Assembly (NCBI RefSeq): GCF_026723865.1
Contig: NZ_CP113529.1
Span: forward strand, 3,410,001 to 3,474,000
Length of the DNA stretch: 64,000 nt
From: Mycobacterium sp. Aquia_216
Lineage (GTDB): Bacteria; Actinomycetota; Actinomycetes; Mycobacteriales; Mycobacteriaceae
Reading direction: 5' to 3'
Part shown: in pieces, positions 16,069 to 25,349 of the stretch
How the letters are laid out: each line of letters begins with the position of its first letter
Numbering within the stretch: position 1 is the first letter of the stretch
Position numbers and translations under genes: made by a program
The notes under the pieces: generated by a model
Seen by the model: only the letters and a program-made list of their open reading frames with translations
Databases searched by the model: none
What the model was told of the DNA's origin: nothing

Positions 16069-16107
16069 CTGACTCAAATCAACTCGGTCAGTTGGTGACT
16101 ACACCGG

Positions 16108-16446
16108 TCAGCGGTGACCGCCATGACCACCCGGCCCACCAGGACCGCCATACCCACCGTGATCGCCAGGACCACCGTGATCGCCGTGGTCGCCATACCC
16201 ACCATGATCCCCCGGACCACCGAAGTGCCCGGAATAAGGGTTGGGTCCATACCCGCGCCAGTTGTCGTGGCAACCCCCGCCATCCCAATTGGGGCCCCAG
16301 CCCGGGTCCCAGAAATCGCCCGGACACCACTGCGGGAAGGGCCCTGGCTGGGCCTGAGCATCCGCTGCGACGCCCAGCCCCGCCAACCCCAAGCCAGCGG
16401 CCAATGCGACAGTCATTGCCGCCAAACGCAAATTATTTTTAACCAC
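16108..16446 (-). CDS. Secreted Gly/His/Asp-rich protein
   Basis: 112 residues from GTG 16446. Signal peptide 'KNNLRLAAMTVALAAGLGLA' with cleavage near ADAQA; then a Trp-, Cys- and Gly-containing segment ('FPQWCPGDFWDPGWGPNWDG', 'GCHDNWRGYG') seen in several small mycobacterial exported proteins, and a C-terminal repeat of GGPGDHGG/GGYGDHGD. The His/Asp-rich tail could bind metal ions; this is a guess. No ribosome binding site is obvious. Confidence 0.6.
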   Translation of the reverse strand: MVKNNLRLAAMTVALAAGLGLAGLGVAADAQAQPGPFPQWCPGDFWDPGWGPNWDGGGCHDNWRGYGPNPYSGHFGGPGDHGGYGDHGDHGGPGDHGGYGGPGGPGGHGGHR

Positions 16447-16609
16447 ACTAACTAAATACCCGAATTGACCGGTCCCAACCTTATAGACGTCAGCGTTTCT
16501 TCCTTGAACCTTCTGCACAGCGTTTGCACTGTTCAGAGGGCTGGACGCGGATTGACCGTTTTCCAGGCAACGAAGTAGTACCGCGACGAACTCAACGCAG
16601 AGTCGCGGC

Positions 16610-18169
16610 TCACATTCCGAACCACTGCGCGAGGACGCGGCGCAGCTCGCCCAAGTCGTCCGCGCCGGGCCTGGCAGCCGACGTCGCCCATGCGACATAG
16701 CCGTCGGGCCGCACCAGCAATGCGGTGGCCGGCACGTCGCCGACCGGCTGTCCGGCGGTGATCGTGAGTTCGTCCGCAGCATCCGCAACGGCGGCAGCCA
16801 CGTCGCCGGAGTCGGTGAGATCGAGAAGTAGGGGCCGCCCGGTGCGGGCCAGCTCCGCAACGCGTCTGGTGTCGCCGCCGGACGTCACACCGAAGTCGGG
16901 CACCCAGTGCCCGGTCAGCGGATGCGCGTCAGGGTCGGTGCTGTAACGGTTTTCGGCCCCCGATATCAGGTCGCTGAGACGACGGGCGATATCGGAATCC
17001 GTCAACAGCTCCGAAAAGAGCTGGCGCAGCGCGGTGACCTCGGGCCCGGGCCGGACGAGTGCCAGTTGCGCCCGGCTGTGCATGATGACCCGTTCGGCAG
17101 CGGCCCGCCGCTCTGTCTCGTAGGTAGCAAGCAACGCCGGCTCGACGCGCCCGTGCAGGACCGCGGCGAGCTTCCAGCCGAGGTTCACCGCATCCTGCAG
17201 GCCGAGGTTGAGGCCCGGTCCACCCATCGGGGAGTGGACGTGGGCGGCATCGCCAACCAGAATCACCCGTCCCACCTGGTACCGCGACGCGATCCTGGAA
17301 TTGATGCCGCAGAATCTGCGCAGATCCAGCGGCGCATCGGGTGATGCGGGCCGTAGCGGCACGTCAGCGCCGAGCACCCGCTTAGCGCTGGCCTCCAGCT
17401 CGGCCAGGCTCATCGGCGGTTCGACACCTTCTTCGCGGCGTTCATCGCGCGGCGAACTGTCCAGTTCAAAGATCAGGACCGCCGCGCGTCCCCCCAGCAC
17501 ACCGCACGCGAAGACGCCTCCCTCGACCCGATTGAACTGGAGATGGGGGACACGACCGAACCCCGGTATGTCCAAGCCGCCGCTGGCCGGATCGACCCAT
17601 TCGTCCGGCGGCAACACATCGAATCCGAGACGGACTACCGCGTCATTCGACGACATCCCCGGGAATTCGATGCCCGCCAGCTTGCGCGTCATGCTGGTGC
17701 CGCCATCGGCGCCGATCAGGTACTTGGCCCGCAGCGCATAGGTGCCGTCCGGGCCGGCGACGTCGACCGTGACTCCGGCCGCGTCCTGATCGAAACCGGT
17801 GAGCGCGTGGCCCCATCGAAGGTCCACATCGTGTTCGATGGCCCGGTCGGCAAGCACTTGAACAAGCTTGGGTTGCTGAACGGGCAGCAGGAAGCCCTGC
17901 GAGTCGGGGATCGACGTGAGATCCAGCGGGAAGGCGGCGAACATCGGGCGGGGGTTGAGCCGAGGCGGTTCCGTCGTTCCCGCCAGGATGCCGTAAAGGC
18001 CGCGGTGGTCCAGGATTCGAACCCCTTGGCCGATAACGCCGTTGGCCCGCCGTTGGGGGTTAGGGCCGGCCATCGGGTCCAGCACGACCGGCCGGATCCC
18101 GTTCAATCCAAGTTCGCTGGCCAGCATCAGCCCGTTGGGGCCGCCACCCGCGATGACGACGTCAATCAC
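16610..18169 (-). CDS. Class A FAD-dependent aromatic monooxygenase
   Basis: 519 residues from GTG 18169. FAD-binding 'VVIAGGGPNGLMLASELGL' at the N-terminus, DG motif in 'YLIGADGGTSMTRKLAG', and 'GDAAHVHSPMGGPGLNLGLQ' (GD motif) near residue 295. The thioredoxin-like C-terminal segment ending 'TALLVRPDGYVAWATS' places it with PheA/TfdB-type and rifampicin- or polyketide-hydroxylating enzymes (NADPH + O2). The substrate is unknown. Isolated, no linked regulator. Confidence 0.85.
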   Translation of the reverse strand: MIDVVIAGGGPNGLMLASELGLNGIRPVVLDPMAGPNPQRRANGVIGQGVRILDHRGLYGILAGTTEPPRLNPRPMFAAFPLDLTSIPDSQGFLLPVQQPKLVQVLADRAIEHDVDLRWGHALTGFDQDAAGVTVDVAGPDGTYALRAKYLIGADGGTSMTRKLAGIEFPGMSSNDAVVRLGFDVLPPDEWVDPASGGLDIPGFGRVPHLQFNRVEGGVFACGVLGGRAAVLIFELDSSPRDERREEGVEPPMSLAELEASAKRVLGADVPLRPASPDAPLDLRRFCGINSRIASRYQVGRVILVGDAAHVHSPMGGPGLNLGLQDAVNLGWKLAAVLHGRVEPALLATYETERRAAAERVIMHSRAQLALVRPGPEVTALRQLFSELLTDSDIARRLSDLISGAENRYSTDPDAHPLTGHWVPDFGVTSGGDTRRVAELARTGRPLLLDLTDSGDVAAAVADAADELTITAGQPVGDVPATALLVRPDGYVAWATSAARPGADDLGELRRVLAQWFGM

Positions 18170-18294
18170 TTAGTCAAGCTTAATAGTTGGTGGGGAGTCC
18201 GACAAACGTCCAGCCAACTGACAGCGCTTGTTTTCATAATTCGGCGCTAGCCGCTTCCCAGCGCAGAGCCAAGCACGGGGCGCATACCTGATAT

Positions 18295-18642
18295 ATGAAC
18301 ACCACGCCCCGGCGCCAGCCGCGAACCATGCACGTTCTGTTCGCCGGGGTCGTGGGCATTGCCACGCTGGCGTTTGTCCACGCGGCGCATCCCGATGCCG
18401 CGGCGGCCATGTTCGGCCAAGTACGCCTGACGGCGATTGACTCGCCGGCCCCGCAGGCGCCGGCGAACCTCGGCGGTGGTTCCTTCGCCGCCGATGCCGG
18501 TGACGACGAGGCCCAACTGCAACAGCAATTGGCGCAGCAGGAGATGTTGCAGGCCGAACAACAAAACGAGGCTGCCCAGCAGCAGGCCCTTCAAGACGAG
18601 CTACAGGGTCAGCAAACCGAACAGCAGGCCAACAACCCCTAG
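18295..18642 (+). CDS. Secreted glutamine-rich small protein
   Basis: 115 residues. N-terminal hydrophobic segment 'MHVLFAGVVGIATLAFVHAA' acts as signal or anchor. The C-terminal ~45 residues are very rich in Gln/Glu/Ala ('QLQQQLAQQEMLQAEQQNEA') and likely form a coiled coil. No known family recognised. A hairpin at 18654-18684 ends the gene. Confidence 0.6.
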   Translation: MNTTPRRQPRTMHVLFAGVVGIATLAFVHAAHPDAAAAMFGQVRLTAIDSPAPQAPANLGGGSFAADAGDDEAQLQQQLAQQEMLQAEQQNEAAQQQALQDELQGQQTEQQANNP

Positions 18643-18653
18643 ACCCGATACCA

Positions 18654-18684
18654 GCATGGCGGCCGCTCGGTGCGGCCGTCATGC
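18654..18684. terminator. Bidirectional hairpin between convergent genes
   Basis: Stem GCATGGCGGCCG (18654-18665) with CGGCCGTCATGC (18673-18684), one G-T wobble, 7-base loop. It lies between the Gln-rich protein gene and the leftward SRPBCC gene. Confidence 0.65.
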
Positions 18685-18720
18685 GCCCTTCGTGAAACCG
18701 TTGCGTCCCAAAGGGGAGCG

Positions 18721-19188
18721 TTAGCGGCCGCCGCCCGATTCGCGGTCGGCCGTCTGCACGAGTCGACTCGCAATAAGCTTGACCGCGCCGCCCAGTGCGG
18801 CACGCATCAGCGGCCCGGAGCCGCGAACCCCCTCGACGAACGATCCCGACCAGTGGATATCGGTGCCGCCCGCCTGATTCGGGGTCAAGACCACCTCGCC
18901 GACGTAGTTCTTTGCCGGGGACGGAGGCGAAATCACCTTGTAGACCTGCCGGCGGTCCTGTTCGAACTCGAGGATCTCTTCCTGCGCGAGGATGGGCCAC
19001 GCCCCGATCTTGCGAATCGCCCCGACGCCGCCCGGCGCCGGGTCACCTTGGCGCGCCCAGCTCGACTGAACGACCATCGGTCCGGCCCAGGTCGACCAGT
19101 TGGCGCCGTCGGCCAGGAGCGCGAATACCGTGGCAGCAGGCGCGCTACTGGTCCGGTTGATCTCGAACGAAAACTTGCGACCAGACAT
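18721..19188 (-). CDS. SRPBCC family protein (Rv1919c-like)
   Basis: 155 residues from ATG 19188 ('MSGRKFSFEINRTSSAPAAT'). Polyketide-cyclase/START-like fold: 'FALLADGANWSTWAGPMVVQ', 'QGDPAPGGVGAIRKIGAWPI', 'WSGSFVEGVRGSGPLM'. The length equals M. tuberculosis Rv1919c (about 154 residues), which lies between aceA and fadD31 there as here. It is clearly paralogous to the protein at 51957-52409. Probably binds a lipid or polyketide; no catalytic role assigned. Confidence 0.78.
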   Translation of the reverse strand: MSGRKFSFEINRTSSAPAATVFALLADGANWSTWAGPMVVQSSWARQGDPAPGGVGAIRKIGAWPILAQEEILEFEQDRRQVYKVISPPSPAKNYVGEVVLTPNQAGGTDIHWSGSFVEGVRGSGPLMRAALGGAVKLIASRLVQTADRESGGGR

Positions 19189-19313
19189 AGCCGCGTACCC
19201 TACCGGGACCCGGTCCAGCAGTGCGGGCTCGGTACGCGGCCGGTCGAATCCGGCTGGGAACAGGTCGGTGACGGCGGCATTCAAACCGCGCCCACCCACC
19301 GTTTCGGCCGACG

Positions 19314-20720
19314 TCACAAGACGTGCGGCGCGATCAGGACCGCGGCGCCGGCCACCACGAAGCCGATCAGGAACGCGATCACCGTAAAGCCCATCACCTG
19401 ACGCACATTGAGCTTCGCGATCGCGAGCACCGGCAACAACCAAAACGGCTGAACCATATTCGCGACACCCTCACCGACGGCCACCGACATCGAGATCAAC
19501 CCAAGGTACGCCGGCGAGTGTTGGCCGATCGCCAGCGCCGAGCCCACTGCGATTGGACCCTGCACCGCCCAGTGCCCACCGCCGGACGGGACGAACAGCG
19601 AAATGAGAACGGAGCCGATGAACGTCAGGAACGGGAGCGTGAACTGATCCGCGCCCCGCACCAGGGCCTCGGCGAGCACTGACTGCAGCGCTGTGCCGGA
19701 GCCCGCCGGCAGATAACCGAGCAGGCCTGCGATTCCGCCGTACAACGGATATTGCAGCAGTAGCGGGCCGGACACCTTTGCCGCGCCGGAAAACGCGCGG
19801 ATAAAGCGAATCGGTGTGCCGTGCAGCAGCGCGCTGGTGACGGTGAACAACATGATCATCGAGGAGATGTTGAGCGCAAAGCCGCTCAGCACGAAATACG
19901 TTATGCCGGCGGCGAAGACGAGGACGTTGAGGATCCACAGGCTCTCCAGCCGTTCGGCGAACGTCCGGCGTCCCTGCGGCTTGTCGGGGACGGGCTCTTC
20001 GTCGAACACCGCAGGATCGGGCTCGAGACTTTCACTGGGCGCCATCCGCCAGATCGTGATGGCGAGCAGGGCGACCACGGCGAGAACGGCGAGCCAGCTG
20101 TAGGGCTGGAAGATCGTCAACCGCAACGGCACGATCGTTCCGGTCATTTTGTGAATCACGTTGATCGGACTGGTCGTATCGGTGTTGGCCAGTGCGATCG
20201 ACGACGACAGGCCCTGCGTCCAGACGAGGTAGCCCATGAACCCGGTCGCGATCAGGTAGCCGAAATGCACGCCGGACAGCCGCTTTGCGACCTGGCGCGC
20301 GACGAGCGCGCCGGCCACCAGGCCCAGTCCCCAGTTCAGCAACGAGAAGACGGTGCTGACGCCGAAGCACAGCAGGGCTCCCTGCACCTGGTTGCTCGGC
20401 TTACTAGCGGCCCGGATGATGGCCCGCTTCACGACCGGCGCCTCGGCCAGCGTGTAGCCGGTGACCAGAACTAGCACCATCTGAAACGCGAAAGTGAAGA
20501 TGTTCTGCGACCCCCACACTCCGCCGTACCAGGCTTTGAGCACGCCGGACGGCGTCGCACCCCGGACCAGCAACGCAACGAGTGCGACCACGATCAGGGT
20601 CAGGATGACCGCAAACAAATACGGGTCTGGCATCAAGCGTTCGACATACCGGACGCACAGCATGGTCAGGCGCTGCATGACGCCGCGCCGCTCGACATGT
20701 CGGCTTTGTGTGATCGTCAT
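19314..20720 (-). CDS. atoE: Short-chain fatty acid transporter (AtoE family)
   Basis: 468 residues with about 11-12 hydrophobic spans ('LFAVILTLIVVALVALLVRG', 'NIFTFAFQMVLVLVTGYTLA'). 'SLFVPSGGGHWAVQGPI', 'GVANMVQPFWLLPVLAI' and 'NWGLGLVAGALVARQ' are characteristic of AtoE-type short-chain fatty acid carriers. It would import acetoacetate, butyrate or similar acids across the inner membrane. No acetoacetate CoA-transferase genes adjoin it, so it acts alone here. Proximity to isocitrate lyase fits growth on short fatty acids. Confidence 0.85.
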   Translation of the reverse strand: MTITQSRHVERRGVMQRLTMLCVRYVERLMPDPYLFAVILTLIVVALVALLVRGATPSGVLKAWYGGVWGSQNIFTFAFQMVLVLVTGYTLAEAPVVKRAIIRAASKPSNQVQGALLCFGVSTVFSLLNWGLGLVAGALVARQVAKRLSGVHFGYLIATGFMGYLVWTQGLSSSIALANTDTTSPINVIHKMTGTIVPLRLTIFQPYSWLAVLAVVALLAITIWRMAPSESLEPDPAVFDEEPVPDKPQGRRTFAERLESLWILNVLVFAAGITYFVLSGFALNISSMIMLFTVTSALLHGTPIRFIRAFSGAAKVSGPLLLQYPLYGGIAGLLGYLPAGSGTALQSVLAEALVRGADQFTLPFLTFIGSVLISLFVPSGGGHWAVQGPIAVGSALAIGQHSPAYLGLISMSVAVGEGVANMVQPFWLLPVLAIAKLNVRQVMGFTVIAFLIGFVVAGAAVLIAPHVL

Positions 20721-20814
20721 GGCCTGCCTTTACCGCAATGCTGCGCCCGCTTTGTGCGCCCGTTGAACAGTGGAAACGCTCAGGTAACTCCAGATTGGTT
20801 GCCGGCGAGTGGCT

Positions 20815-21078
20815 TTAGATGAACTCGTAGACAAAGACAACGACGATTGCCACCGCGAACATCAGGCCCGCGACGATGACCGCGCGAACGACGGGGGACT
20901 GGCGACGGAACCACTGGCGAATCTGCGCGCAGCACCAATCGGTCCAGGCATGGGCACGCGCCGCCCGCATGGCTTCGACCGCCGGCAAGCGGAAGGCGAC
21001 CAGCAGCGCCGGGATGCCGAACTCGGGGAGCACCACGATGAGCGGAATGGAGGCGATGAGCAACACGCCGCCCAGCAC
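20815..21078 (-). CDS. Small membrane protein, unknown
   Basis: 87 residues from GTG 21078. Two hydrophobic spans, residues ~1-27 ('VLLIASIPLIVVLPEFGIPA') and ~64-86 ('AVIVAGLMFAVAIVVVFVYE'), with a basic loop containing Cys-Cys. Divergent from the fadD31-like gene, at the place of Rv1924c in M. tuberculosis. Function unknown. Confidence 0.6.
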   Translation of the reverse strand: MLGGVLLIASIPLIVVLPEFGIPALLVAFRLPAVEAMRAARAHAWTDWCCAQIRQWFRRQSPVVRAVIVAGLMFAVAIVVVFVYEFI

Positions 21079-21200
21079 GGCCGGGCCCGGGTCTCGGGTT
21101 GCTGGTCGCGAGCGTCCATCGTTGCTCCGTCAGGCCCCCGAAGGCATCGACCCGGACTCTGGCCGACTGATGGAACCGCAGGGCAGCACCGCGACGGACC

Positions 21201-21206
21201 TAGACT
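21201..21206 (+). promoter_or_regulatory. -10 element of the leaderless fadD31-like gene
   Basis: TAGACT six bases before ATG 21213; no Shine-Dalgarno sequence. Confidence 0.5.
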
Positions 21207-21212
21207 GCGAAT

Positions 21213-23066
21213 ATGGATAGCGGTTCCCGACAGGACTCCGTCGCTCCAAAAGGCCTGCTACGAATAGAGGATTGCCTGGACGCCGACGGCGACATCTCGC
21301 TGCCGCCGGGAACCACGTTGACGTCTCTGATCGAGCGCAACGTCAACAACGTCGGCGATTCCATCGCGTACCGCTACCTGGACTATGCCCGCTCCGAAGG
21401 ACATGCCCTCGAGGTGACCTGGGCCCAGTTGGGTGTCCGATTGGAAGCCATCGCCGCGTGCGTCCAGCGGGTCGCGGGCGACGGTGACCGGGTGGCTATT
21501 CTCGCCCCCCAAGGCATCGATTACGTCGCCGGCTTCTACGCCGCGATCAAGGCGGGAACCATCGCGGTGCCGTTGTTCGCGCCCGAACTGCCGGGCCACG
21601 CCGAGCGGCTGGAGACGGCGCTCCGCGATTCCGAGCCGACCGTGGTGCTCACGACCGCGGCGGCCAAAGATGCGGTGCAAGGCTTTTTGGCCACATGCGC
21701 ACGGCTACGGCAGCCGCACATCGTCGTCATCGACGAGATTCCCGACGCGGCGGGGGAGTCGTTCGTTCCGGTGCAGGTGGACATCGACCAGGTTTCGCAC
21801 TTGCAGTACACCTCGGGTGCGACCCGGCCCCCGGTCGGCGTGGAGATTACGCACCGCGCGGTGGGCACCAACCTGACGCAGATGATCCTGTCGATCGATC
21901 TGCTGAACCGGAACACCCACGGCGTGAGTTGGTTGCCCCTGTATCACGACATGGGGCTGTCGATGATCGGCTTCCCGGCGGTGTACGGCGGGCATTCCAC
22001 CCTGATGTCGCCCACCGCGTTTGTGCGTCGGCCGCAGCGCTGGATCCAGGCGTTGGCGGCGGGGTCGAGGGAAGGCAACGTGGTCACCGCCGCGCCGAAC
22101 TTCGCCTACGAGTGGGCAGCGCAGCGCGGCCTGCCCGCCGCGGGCGACGACATCGACCTGGGCAATGTCGTGCTGATCATCGGGTCGGAGCCGGTCAGCA
22201 TCGAGGCGATCGAAAAGTTCAACAAGGCGTTCGCTCCGTACGGGTTGCCGCGCACGGCATTCAAGCCCTCTTACGGCATTGCCGAGGCGACGCTGATGAT
22301 CGCCACGATCGAACCCAGCGCCGAGGCGGCGGTTGTCTACCTCGACCGAGAACGGCTGGGAGCGGGCCACGCGGTGCGCGTCGGCGCGGATGCCCCCAAT
22401 GCCGTGGCACAGGTGTCGTGTGGCCAGGTCGCCCGCAGCCTGCGCGCGCTGATCGTCAACCCCGACACGGCCGCCGAGCTACCCGACGGCATGGTCGGCG
22501 AAATCTGGTTGCAGGGCGACAACGTCGGCCGCGGCTACTGGGGACGCCCCGAAGAAACCGAACGGGCATTCCACGCGCGGCTGCGCTCGCGGCTGGCTGA
22601 CGGCAGCCGTGCCGAAGGCCCGGCGGCCGAAGGTTCCTGGCTGCGAACCGGCGACTTGGGCGTGTTTCTGGACGGCGAGCTCTACGTCACCGGCCGAATC
22701 GCGGATCTGCTGATCGTCGACGGCCGCAACCACTATCCGCAGGACATCGAGGCCACCGCCGCCGAGGCAGCACCGATGGTGCGCCGCGGGTATGTGACGG
22801 CATTCTCGGTTCCGGCCACCGACGTGCCGGCAGCCGACACCGCGAACCGGCTGGTGATCATCGCCGAGCGCGCGGCGGGCACCAGTCGCGACGACCCGCA
22901 GCCGGCGATCGAGGCGATCAAAACCGCGGTGTCGCACCGCCATGGTCTGACGGTTTCCGACGTGCGCTTGCTGCCGGCGGGCGCCATTCCGCGCACCACC
23001 AGCGGGAAGCTGGCGCGGCTGGCCTGTCGCGACCAGTACCTCGGCGGCACACTGGGCGCGCATTAG
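21213..23066 (+). CDS. fadD31: Fatty acyl-AMP ligase (FadD31-like)
   Basis: 617 residues, adenylate-forming fold. The P-loop-like A3 motif at residues 199-209 reads YTSGATRPPVGV, where most relatives have YTSGST. 'SWLPLYHDMGLSMIGFPAVYGG' and 'SYGIAEATLMIAT' are typical of the FAAL subgroup that activates fatty acids as AMP esters for polyketide synthases rather than CoA. The C-terminal 'RTGDLGVFLDGELYVTGR' and 'IPRTTSGKLAR' (catalytic Lys) are intact. No polyketide synthase is adjacent. Leaderless. Confidence 0.85.
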   Translation: MDSGSRQDSVAPKGLLRIEDCLDADGDISLPPGTTLTSLIERNVNNVGDSIAYRYLDYARSEGHALEVTWAQLGVRLEAIAACVQRVAGDGDRVAILAPQGIDYVAGFYAAIKAGTIAVPLFAPELPGHAERLETALRDSEPTVVLTTAAAKDAVQGFLATCARLRQPHIVVIDEIPDAAGESFVPVQVDIDQVSHLQYTSGATRPPVGVEITHRAVGTNLTQMILSIDLLNRNTHGVSWLPLYHDMGLSMIGFPAVYGGHSTLMSPTAFVRRPQRWIQALAAGSREGNVVTAAPNFAYEWAAQRGLPAAGDDIDLGNVVLIIGSEPVSIEAIEKFNKAFAPYGLPRTAFKPSYGIAEATLMIATIEPSAEAAVVYLDRERLGAGHAVRVGADAPNAVAQVSCGQVARSLRALIVNPDTAAELPDGMVGEIWLQGDNVGRGYWGRPEETERAFHARLRSRLADGSRAEGPAAEGSWLRTGDLGVFLDGELYVTGRIADLLIVDGRNHYPQDIEATAAEAAPMVRRGYVTAFSVPATDVPAADTANRLVIIAERAAGTSRDDPQPAIEAIKTAVSHRHGLTVSDVRLLPAGAIPRTTSGKLARLACRDQYLGGTLGAH

Positions 23067-23095
23067 CAACTCGTCCGGAGTGGCATTCTGGCCGT

Positions 23096-23752
23096 ATGGG
23101 TCTGCTCATCCGGCTGGCGGAGTTCTTGATTCTGCTGCTGCCCCTGGTAGGCCTGGCCATCGGTGCCGTTCGCGCGTTCAACGCCACCAAGCGTCGGGCC
23201 CAGACCCCGACTGAGCCGGCGCCCGTCCTGCCCGAACCCACCGCCAACGCCTCAGCCGCCCAGTGGCGATCGCTGCGACGAATCGTGGAGGAACACAGCC
23301 GGACCGACACACGATGGCTGGACTACGAGCTTGACTTCGTCAAGCTGCTCGACTTCCCGCTGATGACGAATCTGCGCGATCCGCTGACCGTCGCCTTTCA
23401 CAAAGCCAAGCTTCGGGCGGACCTGCTGCGGCCGGTCCAAGCCGAAGATCTCCTCGACGACCGCGAGGCCGTGGCGCGCTATCAAGCTGCCGTCGAGGAT
23501 TACGTGACCGCGTTCAACGTCGCGGAGGCGGAGGCAATACGCCGGCGCCGCAACGGCTTTTCCCGGGACGAACAACAGCGGATCGCTCGCGCCCAGAGCC
23601 TGTTGAGGATGGCGTCGAACTCGGCCGCGGCGCCGCAAGAACGCCAGCATGCCTACCAGTCGGCACGTAGAGAACTCGAAGGCCTGATCGTGTTGCCCGC
23701 CAGTACACAGTCCAGCATCGAGCACGGGATCTCCGGTGAGATTGCGGGATAG
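23096..23752 (+). CDS. Membrane-anchored conserved hypothetical protein
   Basis: 218 residues. One N-terminal transmembrane helix ('LAEFLILLLPLVGLAIGAV'), then a long charged helical cytoplasmic part ('WRSLRRIVEEHSRTDTRWLD', 'AEAEAIRRRRNGFSRDEQQR') with coiled-coil character. Leaderless, with CATTCT at 23084-23089. It follows the fadD31-like gene in the same direction, 30 bases apart, and may be cotranscribed. Function unknown. Confidence 0.65.
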   Translation: MGLLIRLAEFLILLLPLVGLAIGAVRAFNATKRRAQTPTEPAPVLPEPTANASAAQWRSLRRIVEEHSRTDTRWLDYELDFVKLLDFPLMTNLRDPLTVAFHKAKLRADLLRPVQAEDLLDDREAVARYQAAVEDYVTAFNVAEAEAIRRRRNGFSRDEQQRIARAQSLLRMASNSAAAPQERQHAYQSARRELEGLIVLPASTQSSIEHGISGEIAG

Positions 23753-23779
23753 GCCGCGCGGACGTGCCACGATGACCAA

Positions 23780-24541
23780 ATGACCACGCCCGGGCAGCCG
23801 GACCGACCTGATGGGGCGCTCGTCGGCTACCCCGTCACCGCGCCGCCCCTGCCCGGCCCGGTCACCTTCGACCAGCAGTGGAGCGACCTGACGTTCGTTC
23901 ACTGGCCGGTGAAACCCGACAGCGTCGCGCACCTGTACCCGCCCGGGACGCGCCCCGACGTTTTCGACGACGGACTGACCTACGTGGCCTTGGTCCCATT
24001 CATGATGAGAAGCACCAAAGTCGGTACCGCGCTTCCGCTTCCGTATTTCGGCGGCTTCCTGGAGACCAATGTCCGGCTGTATTCGATCGATGACGCCGGC
24101 CGGCACGGCGTCCTCTTCCGATCCCTGGAAACGGCCCGCCTGGCCGTGGTACCGGTGACCCGGATCGGCCTCGGCGTCCCCTACACGTGGGCGAAGATGC
24201 GGATGATCCGCGACGGCGACCATCTCTCGTATTGCAGCGTGCGCCGGTGGCCGCGCCGCGGCCTATGCAGCCGGCTGACCGTCGCCATCGGTGACGCGGT
24301 GCAGCCGACACCGCTCGAGGTCTGGCTGACCGCTCGCTGGGGGGCGCACACTCGATCGGGCGGCCGGACCTGGTGGGTGCCGAACGAGCACGGACCGTGG
24401 CCGTTTCGCGCGGCGCACATCGTCGAGTTGAGCGACGAACTGGTCGACGCAGCTGCGGTGCGGCCGACGGGCGATCGCCTGCGCGCTCTCTTTTCACCGG
24501 GTGTACGAACCCGCTTCGGCCGCCCGTGGCTGGTTCAGTGA
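23780..24541 (+). CDS. DUF2071 family protein (Rv1927-like)
   Basis: 253 residues. 'VTFDQQWSDLTFVHWPVKPD', 'LTYVALVPFMMRSTKVG' and 'NVRLYSIDDAGRHGVLFRSL' match the DUF2071/YqjF family, distantly related to acetoacetate decarboxylase-like folds. The M. tuberculosis counterpart Rv1927 sits in the same place beside an SDR gene. No catalytic residue is established. Convergent with the SDR, 7 bases between the ends. Confidence 0.72.
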   Translation: MTTPGQPDRPDGALVGYPVTAPPLPGPVTFDQQWSDLTFVHWPVKPDSVAHLYPPGTRPDVFDDGLTYVALVPFMMRSTKVGTALPLPYFGGFLETNVRLYSIDDAGRHGVLFRSLETARLAVVPVTRIGLGVPYTWAKMRMIRDGDHLSYCSVRRWPRRGLCSRLTVAIGDAVQPTPLEVWLTARWGAHTRSGGRTWWVPNEHGPWPFRAAHIVELSDELVDAAAVRPTGDRLRALFSPGVRTRFGRPWLVQ

Positions 24542-24548
24542 CGCGATC

Positions 24549-25316
24549 TCACGGGATGCTGTAGCCGCCGTCGATCACGACGTCGGAACCCGTCATGTAG
24601 CTCGACGCGTCGCTCGCCAGGTAGACGTAGAGGCCCGTGAGTTCCTCCGGCCGGCCGATGCGGCCGAGCGGAATTTTCGGCTCCCACTGCCGGTGGTACT
24701 CCGCCATCGGTTCGACGAGTTCGGTGCGAATGTAGCCCGGGCTAACGCTGTTCACCCGGATGTTGTGCGGCGCAAGCTCCACTGCCAGCGCCTTGGTCAG
24801 CTGGATGACCGCGGCCTTCGAGGTGCAGTAGTGGCCCACCTGCTGCGGGATGTTGATGATGTGGCCGGACATCGAGGCGGTGTTGATGATGACCCCACCG
24901 CGGCCTTGGCTGACCATCGCCCGCGCGGCTGCCTGCGCGGTGAGGAATACGCCGGTCACATTCGTGTCCTGGATGGCCTGGAATTCTTCCGGCGACATGT
25001 CCAGCATCGCTTTCAGATTGATGATGCCGGCGTTGCAGACGGCGATGTCGATGCCACCCAACTCGGCGGTCACCTGGTCGACCATTCGGTTCACCTGATC
25101 GGGTTGGGTCACGTCGCAGCTGATTGGCATGACCCTGCCACCGACCGGGGCGAGCTCCGCGGCGACCATTTCCAGCACTTCGGAATGCCGCGCGGCGATG
25201 GCGACTTGTGCACCGGCCTGCAGGTACGCCTGCGCCACCTTTTTGCCGATGCCGCTGGACGCCCCGGTCACCAAAGCGGTCCTACCGTGCAGATCAAACA
25301 GGTCCAACACGCTCAT
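24549..25316 (-). CDS. Short-chain dehydrogenase/reductase (Rv1928c-like)
   Basis: 255 residues. Cofactor motif TGASSGIG, 'CNAG' and 'NTASMSG' (Ser), and the catalytic YCTSK (Tyr-x3-Lys) of classical SDRs; 'DGGYSIP' at the C-terminus. NAD(P)H-dependent alcohol or ketone oxidoreductase in the cytoplasm, substrate unknown. Divergent from the SnoaL-like gene with a KstR-like site in the 58-base gap. Confidence 0.87.
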   Translation of the reverse strand: MSVLDLFDLHGRTALVTGASSGIGKKVAQAYLQAGAQVAIAARHSEVLEMVAAELAPVGGRVMPISCDVTQPDQVNRMVDQVTAELGGIDIAVCNAGIINLKAMLDMSPEEFQAIQDTNVTGVFLTAQAAARAMVSQGRGGVIINTASMSGHIINIPQQVGHYCTSKAAVIQLTKALAVELAPHNIRVNSVSPGYIRTELVEPMAEYHRQWEPKIPLGRIGRPEELTGLYVYLASDASSYMTGSDVVIDGGYSIP

Positions 25317-25349
25317 TCGATATCCCTATCCAGACGAGCAACGCAAAAC

